From assembly GCA_013375495.1 (NCBI GenBank), contig JABXKC010000014.1:18973-82972 (forward strand): DNA of 64,000 bases, written 5' to 3'. This DNA comes from Promethearchaeota archaeon (GTDB lineage: Archaea; Asgardarchaeota; Lokiarchaeia; Sigynarchaeales; SOKP01). Of the stretch, positions 8,378-17,510 are shown piece after piece; the first letter of the stretch is position 1, and every line of letters begins with the position of its first letter. A program made the translations under genes and the position numbers. Below the pieces are notes generated by a model. It did no database searches. It saw only the letters and a list, made by a program, of their open reading frames with translations, and was not told where the DNA came from.

Positions 8378-8734
8378 TTATCCCGTCCTTTTAATAATGT
8401 GATATCCAAACTTAGATTTAACTGGTTGAGATATTTCTCCGATTTTTAATTTAGTACAAGCGTCCCAAAATTCTGGTACCATATCACCCTTAGAAAATTC
8501 TCCGAGGTTTCCTCCCCTTTTTTTACTCGAACAGGTGGAAAACTGGCGTGCTAAAGTATCAAAATTTTCTCCCGCTTGTACATCTTCGTATATTTCTTGA
8601 GCTCTGTTAAATTTGTCAACTAAAATATGACTCGCTTTAACTTTTCCTCCACGAATAGGAGATCCTCCTGTTTTTGAACCTTTCGAAAAGGTTCCTTTGC
8701 TTTCATACCCTTTACCATATTTATTTTTACCCAT
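8378..8734 (-). CDS. Parvulin-type peptidyl-prolyl isomerase, Par14-like
   Basis: Cis-trans prolyl isomerase of the rotamase/PpiC family, single domain. The core runs from KVKASHILV through FDTLARQFSTCSS, GGNLGEFSKGDMVPEF and ends in KSKFGYHIIKRTG. It is preceded by a Gly/Lys/Ser-rich basic tail of about 30 residues (GKNKYGKGYESKG onward), like the tail of eukaryotic Par14. No signal peptide, so cytoplasmic. I chose the ATG at 8734 because a GGTG Shine-Dalgarno sequence lies six bases upstream; the GTG at 8743 overlaps that sequence. Twenty bases separate it from the iron-sulfur gene upstream, so they may form an operon. Confidence 0.9.
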   Translation of the reverse strand: MGKNKYGKGYESKGTFSKGSKTGGSPIRGGKVKASHILVDKFNRAQEIYEDVQAGENFDTLARQFSTCSSKKRGGNLGEFSKGDMVPEFWDACTKLKIGEISQPVKSKFGYHIIKRTG

Positions 8735-8754
8735 TATAAACACCTAATTAGTAT

Positions 8755-9867
8755 TTATTCTATACCTTTATCCTTTCTTCTTAATTCTGCTCTTTTATCC
8801 ATAATTTTTAAGAATAAATGTTGAGATGTTTCTGGAGGTATTAGTTCATTTTCTTTCTTTTGAAGATTAATTGCTTCTTCTGGGCAACTAACTACACAGT
8901 TACCACACCCTATGCATAGAGATTTATCCACAATTGCAATATTATCTTCTATTTGAATAGCATTCATAATACATCTCTCAATACATGTTTCACATCCCAT
9001 GCATAAATCAGAATCAACTTCAGCGTAGTAGTTTGAAGTTATAAGTTCCCAAGGGCGATCAAGCTTTTTAAGGTTTGTTAATAAATCACAACAAGAACAA
9101 CAGCAACAAATATAAGAAGGTCGTTTAGAATTTCCGGGTTGAATCACTAATCCCTCTTCTTGTGCTTGTTCAATAATCGAAAAAGCTTCATCTTTTGAAA
9201 TAATATGGCCATACCCCCGATTAACAGCGTTTAAAGCAGAATTATTTACGGTAAAACAGCGTTCTGACATTGAATTACAGGATTTACTTAGAAGGTCATA
9301 CCCTTTATGACATATACATGGAGACACTGCGATTTTTTCGGCACCTTCAAATATATTCTTCAATTCATCATAAGTAGCAATGTTATGGTCTGGAGAAATA
9401 CTTTTTTCAACTGGAATAGTACGAAGTTGGTTTATTTTTGTGCATGTAAATTCATCTCTAAAAGCTTCTTCCATATATTGTTCGAAATCTTCATAAAATT
9501 CTTTAGTAATTCGTTTTACTTGGTATTCATACATTCCCACTGCTAACGGTGAATTCTGATACAAAATCTCATCAGTTCCATCCTCTTTTTTCAAAAGAAT
9601 TCTTCTAATCCCTCCTTTAATAAACATAATCTCCAATAGCTTCTCTAATTGTTCAAGAGTTATCCCTAGTTTCTTAACGCGACGATAAATTTTTTTAATA
9701 GGTTCAGGAATAAATCTCATATTCAAAGCGATCTCTGCTTCTCTCGGAGAAAAAAAGAATTTCAGAATTCTTATTTCAACTCCTGATTCTGTTGCAGGAT
9801 AGCCAATAGGTAATGTGTCAAGATGTTGCTGTAATTTTCTATAAATATCAGATTTTACTTGATTCAA
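8755..9867 (-). CDS. 4Fe-4S ferredoxin-domain protein with a CCCC cluster motif
   Basis: A 370-residue soluble protein. Residues 1-120 look like a winged-helix segment (ITLEQLEKLLEIMFIKGGI). The middle has cysteine groups CICHKGYD, a following C...C pair and the striking CCCCSCCD. The C-terminal part holds two classical 4Fe-4S motifs, CMGCETCIERC and CIGCGNCVVSCP. The layout resembles uncharacterised iron-sulfur proteins found in archaea and anaerobic bacteria, probably electron carriers or redox sensors. It starts at TTG 9867. No oxidoreductase subunit is adjacent; the next gene downstream is the parvulin. Confidence 0.75.
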   Translation of the reverse strand: MNQVKSDIYRKLQQHLDTLPIGYPATESGVEIRILKFFFSPREAEIALNMRFIPEPIKKIYRRVKKLGITLEQLEKLLEIMFIKGGIRRILLKKEDGTDEILYQNSPLAVGMYEYQVKRITKEFYEDFEQYMEEAFRDEFTCTKINQLRTIPVEKSISPDHNIATYDELKNIFEGAEKIAVSPCICHKGYDLLSKSCNSMSERCFTVNNSALNAVNRGYGHIISKDEAFSIIEQAQEEGLVIQPGNSKRPSYICCCCSCCDLLTNLKKLDRPWELITSNYYAEVDSDLCMGCETCIERCIMNAIQIEDNIAIVDKSLCIGCGNCVVSCPEEAINLQKKENELIPPETSQHLFLKIMDKRAELRRKDKGIE

Positions 9868-9999
9868 GCTTTAATTCACTCAAAATCTCGAAATAATAAT
9901 TATAATAATAGGAATAAAATTAAGAATTAAAATTAATTTTATGGTAATTAAAAATTAAACAATACTAAAATAATCAAGAAAGATGAAACGATAAAATAC

Positions 10000-10416
10000 T
10001 TAATTTATAATCAAGTATCTAAAATTCTTTATTTCTTTAATTCCATTTATTTCCACTACGATGTTCTGAAATTCTTGAATCTCTCCTTCAAATATCATAA
10101 AGATTATAAGATTTTCACCTTGGAAATGTTGGTTTTTGTTTACAACCTGCTCTTTGTATTTGTTCTCGATTTTATTTAGTCTTCTCTGCACACTTGGATC
10201 GTGAGGAGCAACAATTATCAAATTGCCAACAATTGTTTTAACAACTGAGCCTATGGCTCCATAAGTTTCCAAATTAGAAATCTCAATATCCGACATTAAC
10301 CGTAATAAGGCATCTCTTATCAACTTGGATTTATTTTCGTATTGATTTTTGGAAACTAATTTGTTAATAAATTGCTTTAAACTTTCATTGATAGAAAAAC
10401 TAATAATAGGACTCAT
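10000..10416 (-). CDS. NikR/CopG-like ribbon-helix-helix regulator
   Basis: The N-terminal 45 residues (PIISFSINESLKQFINKL through SKLIRDALLRL) are a ribbon-helix-helix DNA-binding domain. The C-terminal part has the beta-alpha-beta character of the NikR regulatory domain (GNLIIVAPHD, LIIFMIFEG). The nickel ligands of NikR, three His and one Cys, are mostly absent: only one His remains in KNQHF and there is no Cys. It may sense another ligand or none. The ATG at 10416 is preferred; a TTG at 10428 would add four residues. No obvious target gene is adjacent. Confidence 0.7.
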   Translation of the reverse strand: MSPIISFSINESLKQFINKLVSKNQYENKSKLIRDALLRLMSDIEISNLETYGAIGSVVKTIVGNLIIVAPHDPSVQRRLNKIENKYKEQVVNKNQHFQGENLIIFMIFEGEIQEFQNIVVEINGIKEIKNFRYLIIN

Positions 10417-10491
10417 TTGAATAGTCAACTCTTTTTATTTCTTATTAATATATTTCATTACTACATTTATAAATATATTTAGCATAAAAAT

Positions 10492-12864
10492 TTATAATTT
10501 GATGGCTCGACTAATGACATTATTGAACTTTTCAATGTCATTAACCAATTTATCAGCGTGTTCATCGCTGATTTTATCGTCCTTGCCATATTTATTCAAT
10601 TCTGTCAACCAATATTCAATTCTTCCTAAGATTGCTTCGTTATCACCTAGAATTTTTCTTACCCTAACAAATGTATCATGTAATTTATTTCGAATATTCT
10701 GCGCTTTCCATCGTAACATGCAATAATCTGAAACTTCAGCAAGATTCTGAGTAATAGCCATTACATCAATGGTTCTTTCCCTTTCTTCAGATTTAATCTT
10801 CCGGATTATATTTATTTGCTCGAATAATAATTCAATCACTTTAGCTAGAAATCCTGTAAGTTGTCCTGGATTTCCGCACCAGACTCTTACTTCTAAAGAC
10901 TGACTCGTTTCGGAAACGTAGACTCTTGTTATTATTCTCCCGCCTGTTACTTTTGCTTCAGAACAAAACCACGCTTCAGCTTCATAATTTCCTTTGGCGT
11001 CAGAACCTTCGTGAGAAGTGACAGCGCTCGTATCAAAATTTTTCAAAGTACGGATCGCTGCTCTAAATGCCAATCTCGGATCTAAATCAGCGATTAAGAA
11101 CGCGCGTGCATCGTTTCCTAGTGTTTGAATTGCAGTTTGGCAGTCTTCTATGGTACTCATCGAGGTGCACACTAAAGGACATTTTATTTGAATTTCTTTT
11201 TTCCGTATATGAAGCGTGTGTTTAGTGCCCTGGGCATCCTTGTAAATAACATCGCCGCCAACATTGGATATTCCGCATTGTTTAGGCTCAAGATAAAAAT
11301 CTACGCCTCTACTATTATTAGCTTCAATAACAGGAATGTTAATTAATGGTTGTTTAAGTTTGTAGCTTGAAGGAGCATCTAGGATTACTTTAACATTATT
11401 TATTGCCATACTACTCAAGTTACGTACTACAATTTTCATGTGTACTTGCCCGCCTTCAAAATCGTAGTCCCTTACGACTTCAATTTTACCTTCTTCAATA
11501 GGTTCAGCTTTTTTTTGCTTTGTCCGAGGTGATCCTGCTGAAGTGCGAGGAACACTATATGCCGTAAACATCCTTTTTCCTAAGTCGATATAACCATCAA
11601 TATCTCCATTACTAATTAATTGGGCAAGATGTTCCTCTATACTTGACTCAGTGACGCCCAATCGATTTGATAACTCTCTCAAAGGCATTGTTCTATAAGC
11701 TCTAGCAATTTCTTTTATTTTTGTCTCCAGATATTTTCGGGTCATAAATTCTCTACGCTGAGTAAAGAGGCCTTTAACTTTTCCAGATTTTATTAGTTCG
11801 TGCAGGCTTTTTCTCGCTAATTCCACTGCGATTTTGAGCTTTTTTGCTAGGCTAGATAATTCATATAATCCTACTTCCTTAGAATATTCCTTAATTTCTT
11901 TATAAATTTTGTCAGAAGTGATAATTTCGTTTCCGCGATCGGCAAAAAAGCCGTTAATGGCATTTAACCTCATCAAATTAACGCAGAAAGATTTTGCTAA
12001 CTCTGTTGGTATATCGAAAACTTCTGAAAGTTTAGCTAGTGAAATTCTTCCCTTTTTATTTATTTCTTCTACCAATTGGTCCATTATATATTTTTGAGAA
12101 TAGTAGAATTGCTTAGTTTGTGAAAACGAACCTTTAATTTGGAATTGACTAATTAGTTTATAAATTACTTTGATCGCTGCTTCAGAACTCATATCAAGCA
12201 TTACAGCCAAATCAGCAACTTTCATAATTCCCTCATTTTGAATTTTTGAAAGAATTTTCTCCCTGATTTCATATGAGATATAATAAAATATTTGGTTCTT
12301 CTGATCAACTATGCCGTATATTCGATCCTCATCGATATATTGATTAATTAATTTTACCATTTGTTGAGCGTTTATTTTAAAAGATTCTATAATTGTTGAG
12401 AAGTTAGTAATTGAGGCTCTTTTTAGAAATTCTAAAAAACAGTTTGGACAAATATCCTTTCCAATTATCCTTTTTAATGTCCTACGACATAAGTTAAGCC
12501 TATACCCTTGAATTAATTTATATTTTGTTGCTTCTCTGGCCAGTTGCTCTTTAGTTGGAAAAAATAAACCCGGAGATTTTGAATAGGAATTCCAAGTACA
12601 AGTTTCATCTGTGCACTCTAAATAATATTGTCCAGATGATAATCTCTCTAGTCTTAAAAGGGATTCACACTCTGGGCATTTGCTATTTTCGATAACAGTA
12701 CACTTATAAAATTTTTCAGCAGCACTTGCTTTTGAATAGTGTACCTCGTGCTTCTTACAATACCAACTCTCAGTAGTTGCCATATGGTGGATGCAAAAAC
12801 TCGAATTGCATTTCTCACATGTAAAAGAAATGTTTTGGTTTTCGCAGAATTTGCAATCAACCAT
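10492..12864 (-). CDS. UFL1-like zinc-finger, tandem winged-helix protein with an ear-like C-terminal part
   Basis: A 790-residue protein starting at ATG 12864 behind GGAGAA. Residues 1-45 form a treble-clef zinc finger (CKFCENQ, CEKCNSSFCIHH, YCKKHE), and 60-95 a second zinc ribbon (CPEC ... CTDETC). Residues about 130-440 are tandem winged-helix repeats whose order and wording resemble the N-terminal half of eukaryotic UFL1, the E3 of UFMylation (for example YIMDQLVEEINKKGRISLAK and SLHELIKSGKVKG). A charged linker follows, then a beta-sandwich (about 465-565) and an alpha/beta domain (570-690) in the order of adaptin or gamma-COP appendages, and a helical tail. No signal peptide or membrane span. 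The UFL1 and appendage comparisons are my inference; no UFM1, E1 or E2 gene is in the window. Confidence 0.6.
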   Translation of the reverse strand: MVDCKFCENQNISFTCEKCNSSFCIHHMATTESWYCKKHEVHYSKASAAEKFYKCTVIENSKCPECESLLRLERLSSGQYYLECTDETCTWNSYSKSPGLFFPTKEQLAREATKYKLIQGYRLNLCRRTLKRIIGKDICPNCFLEFLKRASITNFSTIIESFKINAQQMVKLINQYIDEDRIYGIVDQKNQIFYYISYEIREKILSKIQNEGIMKVADLAVMLDMSSEAAIKVIYKLISQFQIKGSFSQTKQFYYSQKYIMDQLVEEINKKGRISLAKLSEVFDIPTELAKSFCVNLMRLNAINGFFADRGNEIITSDKIYKEIKEYSKEVGLYELSSLAKKLKIAVELARKSLHELIKSGKVKGLFTQRREFMTRKYLETKIKEIARAYRTMPLRELSNRLGVTESSIEEHLAQLISNGDIDGYIDLGKRMFTAYSVPRTSAGSPRTKQKKAEPIEEGKIEVVRDYDFEGGQVHMKIVVRNLSSMAINNVKVILDAPSSYKLKQPLINIPVIEANNSRGVDFYLEPKQCGISNVGGDVIYKDAQGTKHTLHIRKKEIQIKCPLVCTSMSTIEDCQTAIQTLGNDARAFLIADLDPRLAFRAAIRTLKNFDTSAVTSHEGSDAKGNYEAEAWFCSEAKVTGGRIITRVYVSETSQSLEVRVWCGNPGQLTGFLAKVIELLFEQINIIRKIKSEERERTIDVMAITQNLAEVSDYCMLRWKAQNIRNKLHDTFVRVRKILGDNEAILGRIEYWLTELNKYGKDDKISDEHADKLVNDIEKFNNVISRAIKL

Positions 12865-13029
12865 TATTTGCTTTTCTCCATCATTGATGTAAGATATAAT
12901 TAGTTATAATATATATGAAAATACTGATATAAATTATTTTATGAGACCAATATTGATTCTTTTGAATTATTAATGGGTTTTTAATTTTGTGATTAAAATC
13001 CAAAATGCTGTTAGTTGCTTGCATAGGGG

Positions 13030-13740
13030 CTAAAAACTTTCTACTGGAAACACAGAAATTCGGAAAAATGAGAGTAACATAACCATAGTATTAAAAACGA
13101 CTATGATTAGGATCATGATATAGAAAATAGTGTTTTTTCTGTCTTTTTTTGTCTTCACAATTAGGGAACTACCTTGTTTGGCAAGAGCAAGGGGAAATAA
13201 TCCCACAAAAGTACCTAAAGAAAAATAAAATACAACTAAAAACCCTTCTATAAATCCATACCCAAGAGATAGCTGAACTGATTGCGAATATATAATTAAT
13301 TCAAATATACAAGGTGCAAATCCCGCTAATATTCCAAAAAAATAAGGTGTTTTCTTTAATTCCCAATCCAAACTTGGAATATCCTTAGAATATTTAGAGT
13401 GAGGCAAATAATCTCTTCTTGTGATAAAAAATAAAAGAAATATACCCGCAAACATAGAAGTAAAAGCTCCAAAAAAATTGATAACAAACGGGTCAGGAAT
13501 ATAAGCAGGGAAGACAAATCTAGGTACTTGTGTAATAAATACCGATACCGATGCAATGATCATATTAGCTGTAATTAATCCCAACCCATAAAGTGCTAAA
13601 ATGTATATGCTCCTTTTAGGAGTTTTAGCGATACCTAAAGACCAGAAAAAGAAGATAGCTTTATCTTCGCAAGGAATGGCTGTGTGTAATATTCCCAGTA
13701 AAAATGTTGGCATAAAAATAATAAAATATTCTTGAACCAT
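13030..13740 (-). CDS. NicO/TauE-like polytopic membrane protein
   Basis: A 236-residue protein with about six membrane segments. The first carries GILHTAIPCEDKAIFFFW, a variant of the motif of nickel/cobalt transporters and UreH-type proteins in which His and acidic residues line the path. A second half-repeat begins at GILAGFAPCIFELI, so the protein has the two-fold symmetry of the sulfite exporter/CcdA superfamily. Possible roles are metal or sulfur-compound transport or thiol-redox transfer; the Cys in each repeat (PCEDK, APCIF) would suit either. Substrate not predictable. Confidence 0.65.
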   Translation of the reverse strand: MVQEYFIIFMPTFLLGILHTAIPCEDKAIFFFWSLGIAKTPKRSIYILALYGLGLITANMIIASVSVFITQVPRFVFPAYIPDPFVINFFGAFTSMFAGIFLLFFITRRDYLPHSKYSKDIPSLDWELKKTPYFFGILAGFAPCIFELIIYSQSVQLSLGYGFIEGFLVVFYFSLGTFVGLFPLALAKQGSSLIVKTKKDRKNTIFYIMILIIVVFNTMVMLLSFFRISVFPVESF

Positions 13741-13807
13741 TGTCTATTGGATTGGTGTTAATTTTCTAAATTTATTTAATGATCGTTTTAACTTTATTTA
13801 ACTGTAA

Positions 13808-15100
13808 TTATTTTATATCATTTAAATTTGGATTTTTCAAACTATACTTGCTAAGTCCAATAAATACTAGTATAAGAAAAATAGTCGTTGCAAAATTAAA
13901 AGGGAAAAAAGGTTCAGTAAGGAGAAACAGCGCCATAAATGCGATATCAAAAAAGCTAAAGAAAATTATACCTGGTTTGATATATTTTCGAGAAATTTTT
14001 GAATTTCGTGGTAGGTCAAATAATATAATGATTAACAATGGAGTTAAAATTAATAGATGATGATTCCAAGAATCAAAATATGTTAGCAACATTATCAAGA
14101 TGCCAAATACATATCCGTAAATAACTGAATTGCGAGTAACTCGGCGAAAAATAAATATAAAGAAACCTATGCCTCCAAAAATAAGGAAAATGGGAAGGAA
14201 TATGTATAACTGATATTGAACTAGTAAACTTGCAGGAATTTCAATGAAAAATAAGAAATTTGTAAACAATTTTGTTATACTAAATGAAAAATTGATTAAA
14301 GTATTTGCTTCTCCTGTAATATTTAATGCAGTAAAATCTTGCCATAATGTAGGATATATTATAAATATGATACCGTTAATCGCTAATGGAAGTATTATAC
14401 CAATAAGCCTGACGATGCTGCATTTGAGTTTAAATTTAAACTTTTTTTCATCATAACTATAATGACTTAAAATAAGAAAGGGAAACATAAATATCGTAAT
14501 AGGTTTGAAAATTCCGGCAACACCTAATATTAGGCTCGCCAAAAACTGCATTTTTATTTGTTTATACTTTAATAACAAATAAAGGGAAAAGACTGTAAAA
14601 AATGTAAGATATAAATTTATTTGACCAAGAAAATAACTAAACAACTGAGGAATACTCAATAAAAATATACAAATATAGAATATAACTCGATCATCATTAT
14701 CTTCATGGTCTTCTCGGCGTATTAACATAATGACCTTATAGAGATAAACAATGATTATAACATTCAGAATAAAATTAATTGAATTAAAGATTATAAATCC
14801 CAAATCAAATCCCATCAAGTAAAAAGGAATAAAATATAAAGCAGCTAAGGGAAAATACCTAAATGGCCAAGTATAATTATCAGGATTGTACAATTCCATG
14901 AAATCATTAAGGGCAATTTCACCTGCTCTATAATATGCCAAAAAGTCATTTTGACTTCGGAAAAAAACTAGAGTTAGAATTGTAGAAAGAACAAAATAGA
15001 GAAAGTGAATAATAATAGTGTATTTAAATATCGGTTTACTCCAAAAGGTTTTCAATTTTTGCTTAATATACTTTAATAGGTTTTGATCGCTCATTGACAT
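13808..15100 (-). CDS. GT87-family polyprenyl-phosphate-mannose-type glycosyltransferase
   Basis: A 430-residue membrane protein with about ten hydrophobic segments. The first extracytoplasmic loop has DFLAYYRAGEIALN and ELYNPDNYTWPFRYFPLAAL, the hallmark of the DUF2029/GT87 family, whose catalytic Asp lies in this loop and which uses lipid-linked sugars on the outer face of the membrane. It lies 46 bases downstream of a GT4 glycosyltransferase on the same strand, suggesting a two-gene unit for surface glycan or glycolipid assembly. ATG start at 15100; a second ATG is two codons on. Confidence 0.8.
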   Translation of the reverse strand: MSMSDQNLLKYIKQKLKTFWSKPIFKYTIIIHFLYFVLSTILTLVFFRSQNDFLAYYRAGEIALNDFMELYNPDNYTWPFRYFPLAALYFIPFYLMGFDLGFIIFNSINFILNVIIIVYLYKVIMLIRREDHEDNDDRVIFYICIFLLSIPQLFSYFLGQINLYLTFFTVFSLYLLLKYKQIKMQFLASLILGVAGIFKPITIFMFPFLILSHYSYDEKKFKFKLKCSIVRLIGIILPLAINGIIFIIYPTLWQDFTALNITGEANTLINFSFSITKLFTNFLFFIEIPASLLVQYQLYIFLPIFLIFGGIGFFIFIFRRVTRNSVIYGYVFGILIMLLTYFDSWNHHLLILTPLLIIILFDLPRNSKISRKYIKPGIIFFSFFDIAFMALFLLTEPFFPFNFATTIFLILVFIGLSKYSLKNPNLNDIK

Positions 15101-15146
15101 GATTTTTTTTCATTCATTCTAATTTCTACAAAATTATACATAGTGT

Positions 15147-16238
15147 TTATTTATTTCGCTTATGATCCCATATTTTTTTTACTTTAATTGCCTTAATATA
15201 CAATTTCTCGATTTTTTCGCCAATTTTTTCAAAATCATGTAATTTCACAGCATCTTTATAGGCGTTTTCAACGATATTTTTTTTAAAATTTGAATTTGAG
15301 ACGATCTTGTTAATTCCTTCAATGAATTCTGCTAAATTTTTAGCTTTGTAACAGGAATATTCATGAACAATCCAATCAAATGCGGATAAATCTCTCGCTA
15401 CAACAGGTAATTTGCAAATTGCTGCTTCTATTAAAGGAATTCCCTGATTTTCAACCCAAGATGTATTTAATAATAAATCAGCACCATAATATGCCTCTCT
15501 AATATCATTATAGAATCCTGTAAATATCACATTATCAATTTTTGTTATCTCATCAATTTCAGGGTTTTTACTTATTGGTCCAACCCAAACAAAGTAATAT
15601 TCTGGAAATTTCGAAGCTATCTCCCCAAATACTTTAACACCCTTCTTCTTCCAGCTTAAACCCACATTTATAATAACTACCGCATCTTCAGGTATATCAT
15701 ATTTTTGAGAAAGAAATCTTCTAAAATTGACCCTGTATTTTTTATTTTCCTTAAAATCTTCAATACGAATTCCATTGCTCACAACATATATAGGATAAGT
15801 CATAGAAGTTTGAATCTTTATTATACACTCCTTAGAAAATTCACTTGGTGTAATTAATAAATGTGCTTGACTATACAAAAGTTTTAGCCAGAATTTAAAA
15901 ACTTTGTCAAAAATTGGTTTATCGGGTACAAAATTTCCCGCTAAGTCTTCAACTGTTGTATGACCATGAATTACTACAGCAGCTCTTCGTTTGTATTTTT
16001 TCTTAAACTTACTAATTTGAAAAAGTGTAATTGGATCGAATGTGGAAGCAGCAATGATGTCGACTTCTCCTTTCTGCGCCCATATGGGTTTTACTTCTTT
16101 ATTTAATACCCAGATTTTATGTCCTTTTTGACGAAGATCATGTATTACATCATTTGTATTTGTTTCAATCCCACCAATCGTCTTTAGGCTCGTTAATTGT
16201 TTATAAAGTTTAAAATTTTCAATAAAAAGAATGTTCAT
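15147..16238 (-). CDS. GT4-family glycosyltransferase
   Basis: A 363-residue GT-B fold enzyme, cytoplasmic. The N-terminal Rossmann half has the acceptor-side GGIETN motif and the VVIHGHTT segment. The C-terminal half has NVGLSWKKKGVK, VWVGPI, VIFTGFYND and the sugar-nucleotide site around NQGIPLIEAAICKLPVVA, with the E of the EX7E motif in IPLIEAA. It is followed by the GT87 gene. The donor and acceptor sugars cannot be read from sequence. Confidence 0.9.
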   Translation of the reverse strand: MNILFIENFKLYKQLTSLKTIGGIETNTNDVIHDLRQKGHKIWVLNKEVKPIWAQKGEVDIIAASTFDPITLFQISKFKKKYKRRAAVVIHGHTTVEDLAGNFVPDKPIFDKVFKFWLKLLYSQAHLLITPSEFSKECIIKIQTSMTYPIYVVSNGIRIEDFKENKKYRVNFRRFLSQKYDIPEDAVVIINVGLSWKKKGVKVFGEIASKFPEYYFVWVGPISKNPEIDEITKIDNVIFTGFYNDIREAYYGADLLLNTSWVENQGIPLIEAAICKLPVVARDLSAFDWIVHEYSCYKAKNLAEFIEGINKIVSNSNFKKNIVENAYKDAVKLHDFEKIGEKIEKLYIKAIKVKKIWDHKRNK

Positions 16239-16514
16239 ATCTTTCAGTACAATTAATTAGAAAAAAAATTAACTGATTCCATGCAATTAATTCTATGATT
16301 CCCTTTGATTGTCACTTAAAATCAGGGTAAACTTAGAAACTACCACAAGGAGGTGGTGGCGGCATACGTATTACCCGATTTTACTTTTCTCCACAAATTT
16401 TTTATTACAACTAATATAATAATAGATGTGAGTAATATTAGCAACTAAGGAATTGGATTAAAAATTTTAGTTTTGTTTTTTGTGACTTTGAAAAAATCTA
16501 GATGGTAAATTCTC

Positions 16515-17405
16515 ATGGAACTAAGTATCTATTGGATTGGAATGCTATTGGCAATATTAGGGGGATGTTCACATTATTTGGGATTAATCCTTGAGAAGCA
16601 TGTCATTAACAAAATGCCAAAGGAAGTAAAATTAATGAAGTCTATTATTAAAGAACCATTATGGCTTTTCGCAATATTCATTAGGTTTGGTACTGGTTCA
16701 ATATTATTTATTTTTGCGCAAATAATAATCGGGCCTGCAATAACTCCCGGTTTGATGGCATCCGGGCTAATTATTTTAGCTATTGGATCCATTAAAATTC
16801 TCGGTGAAAAACTTAATTACATGGAAATTGTTGCTATTTTCATAATGATTATAGCTGTAACGTTCATTGGTCTTAGTGGATTCTCTATCGAAATAAGTGA
16901 AGAAAATTTGTTGAATCCCAATTTTTTAATCAGAATATCTCTATCAACCGGTATACTAGGTTTAATTGCAATAGTTTTTCAAATACTTCAGGGGAAAATT
17001 CCACATTTAAAAGCAGTTTTATTAGCGTTGATATCTGGCTTAATGTTATCATTGAATAATTTTTGGATAACTCCCTTCATATGGTCGTTAGGCAATATGT
17101 TTGGGGGATATTTTAACATCGAAGCATTTCTTCTATTTATCGTATCTTCAGTGCTTCTAATAATAGCAAACATTTTAGGTGTTATCAAAATGTCACAAGG
17201 TTTTAGAAGTGGTAGGGCAAGCTTCCTTGCTACGATTCAGAATGTTCCAGTACAATTAACTCCCTCAATTCTCTATTTCTTTGTGTTTATGATGATACCT
17301 TCAAGAATAATGCCTATTCTTTTTTTTATCCTTGGAGTCGCTCTTATTATTTCAAGTTCTTTTATCTTAGAAAAGAGACAAACTCAAATTGAACAAATAA
17401 GCTAA
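16515..17405 (+). CDS. DMT-superfamily transporter (NIPA/EamA-like)
   Basis: A 296-residue protein with nine to ten membrane helices. The start (IGMLLAILGGCSHYLGLILEK) and the small-residue-rich helices such as GPAITPGLMASGLIILAIGS and ILGEKLNYMEIVAIFIMIIA recall the NIPA magnesium-transporter branch of the drug/metabolite transporter superfamily. No soluble domain. It is a single gene followed on the same strand by a haloalkane dehalogenase after 105 bases. Cargo uncertain: metal ion or metabolite. Confidence 0.7.
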   Translation: MELSIYWIGMLLAILGGCSHYLGLILEKHVINKMPKEVKLMKSIIKEPLWLFAIFIRFGTGSILFIFAQIIIGPAITPGLMASGLIILAIGSIKILGEKLNYMEIVAIFIMIIAVTFIGLSGFSIEISEENLLNPNFLIRISLSTGILGLIAIVFQILQGKIPHLKAVLLALISGLMLSLNNFWITPFIWSLGNMFGGYFNIEAFLLFIVSSVLLIIANILGVIKMSQGFRSGRASFLATIQNVPVQLTPSILYFFVFMMIPSRIMPILFFILGVALIISSSFILEKRQTQIEQIS

Positions 17406-17510
17406 TTTTTTCTTTAGAAATGAAAGGCCCATTACCATTAAATTTTTTAAATTCGAAAAAATAGTTACTACTAAAACACATAATTTGTGAATCAAAGAGG
17501 TTTTTAAAGA

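Noticed and set aside
16338..16360. ACCAC/GTGGT hairpin with a glycine-rich frame beside it
   Set aside because: Five-bp stem only; the Gly-rich frame has no start codon after the preceding stop.
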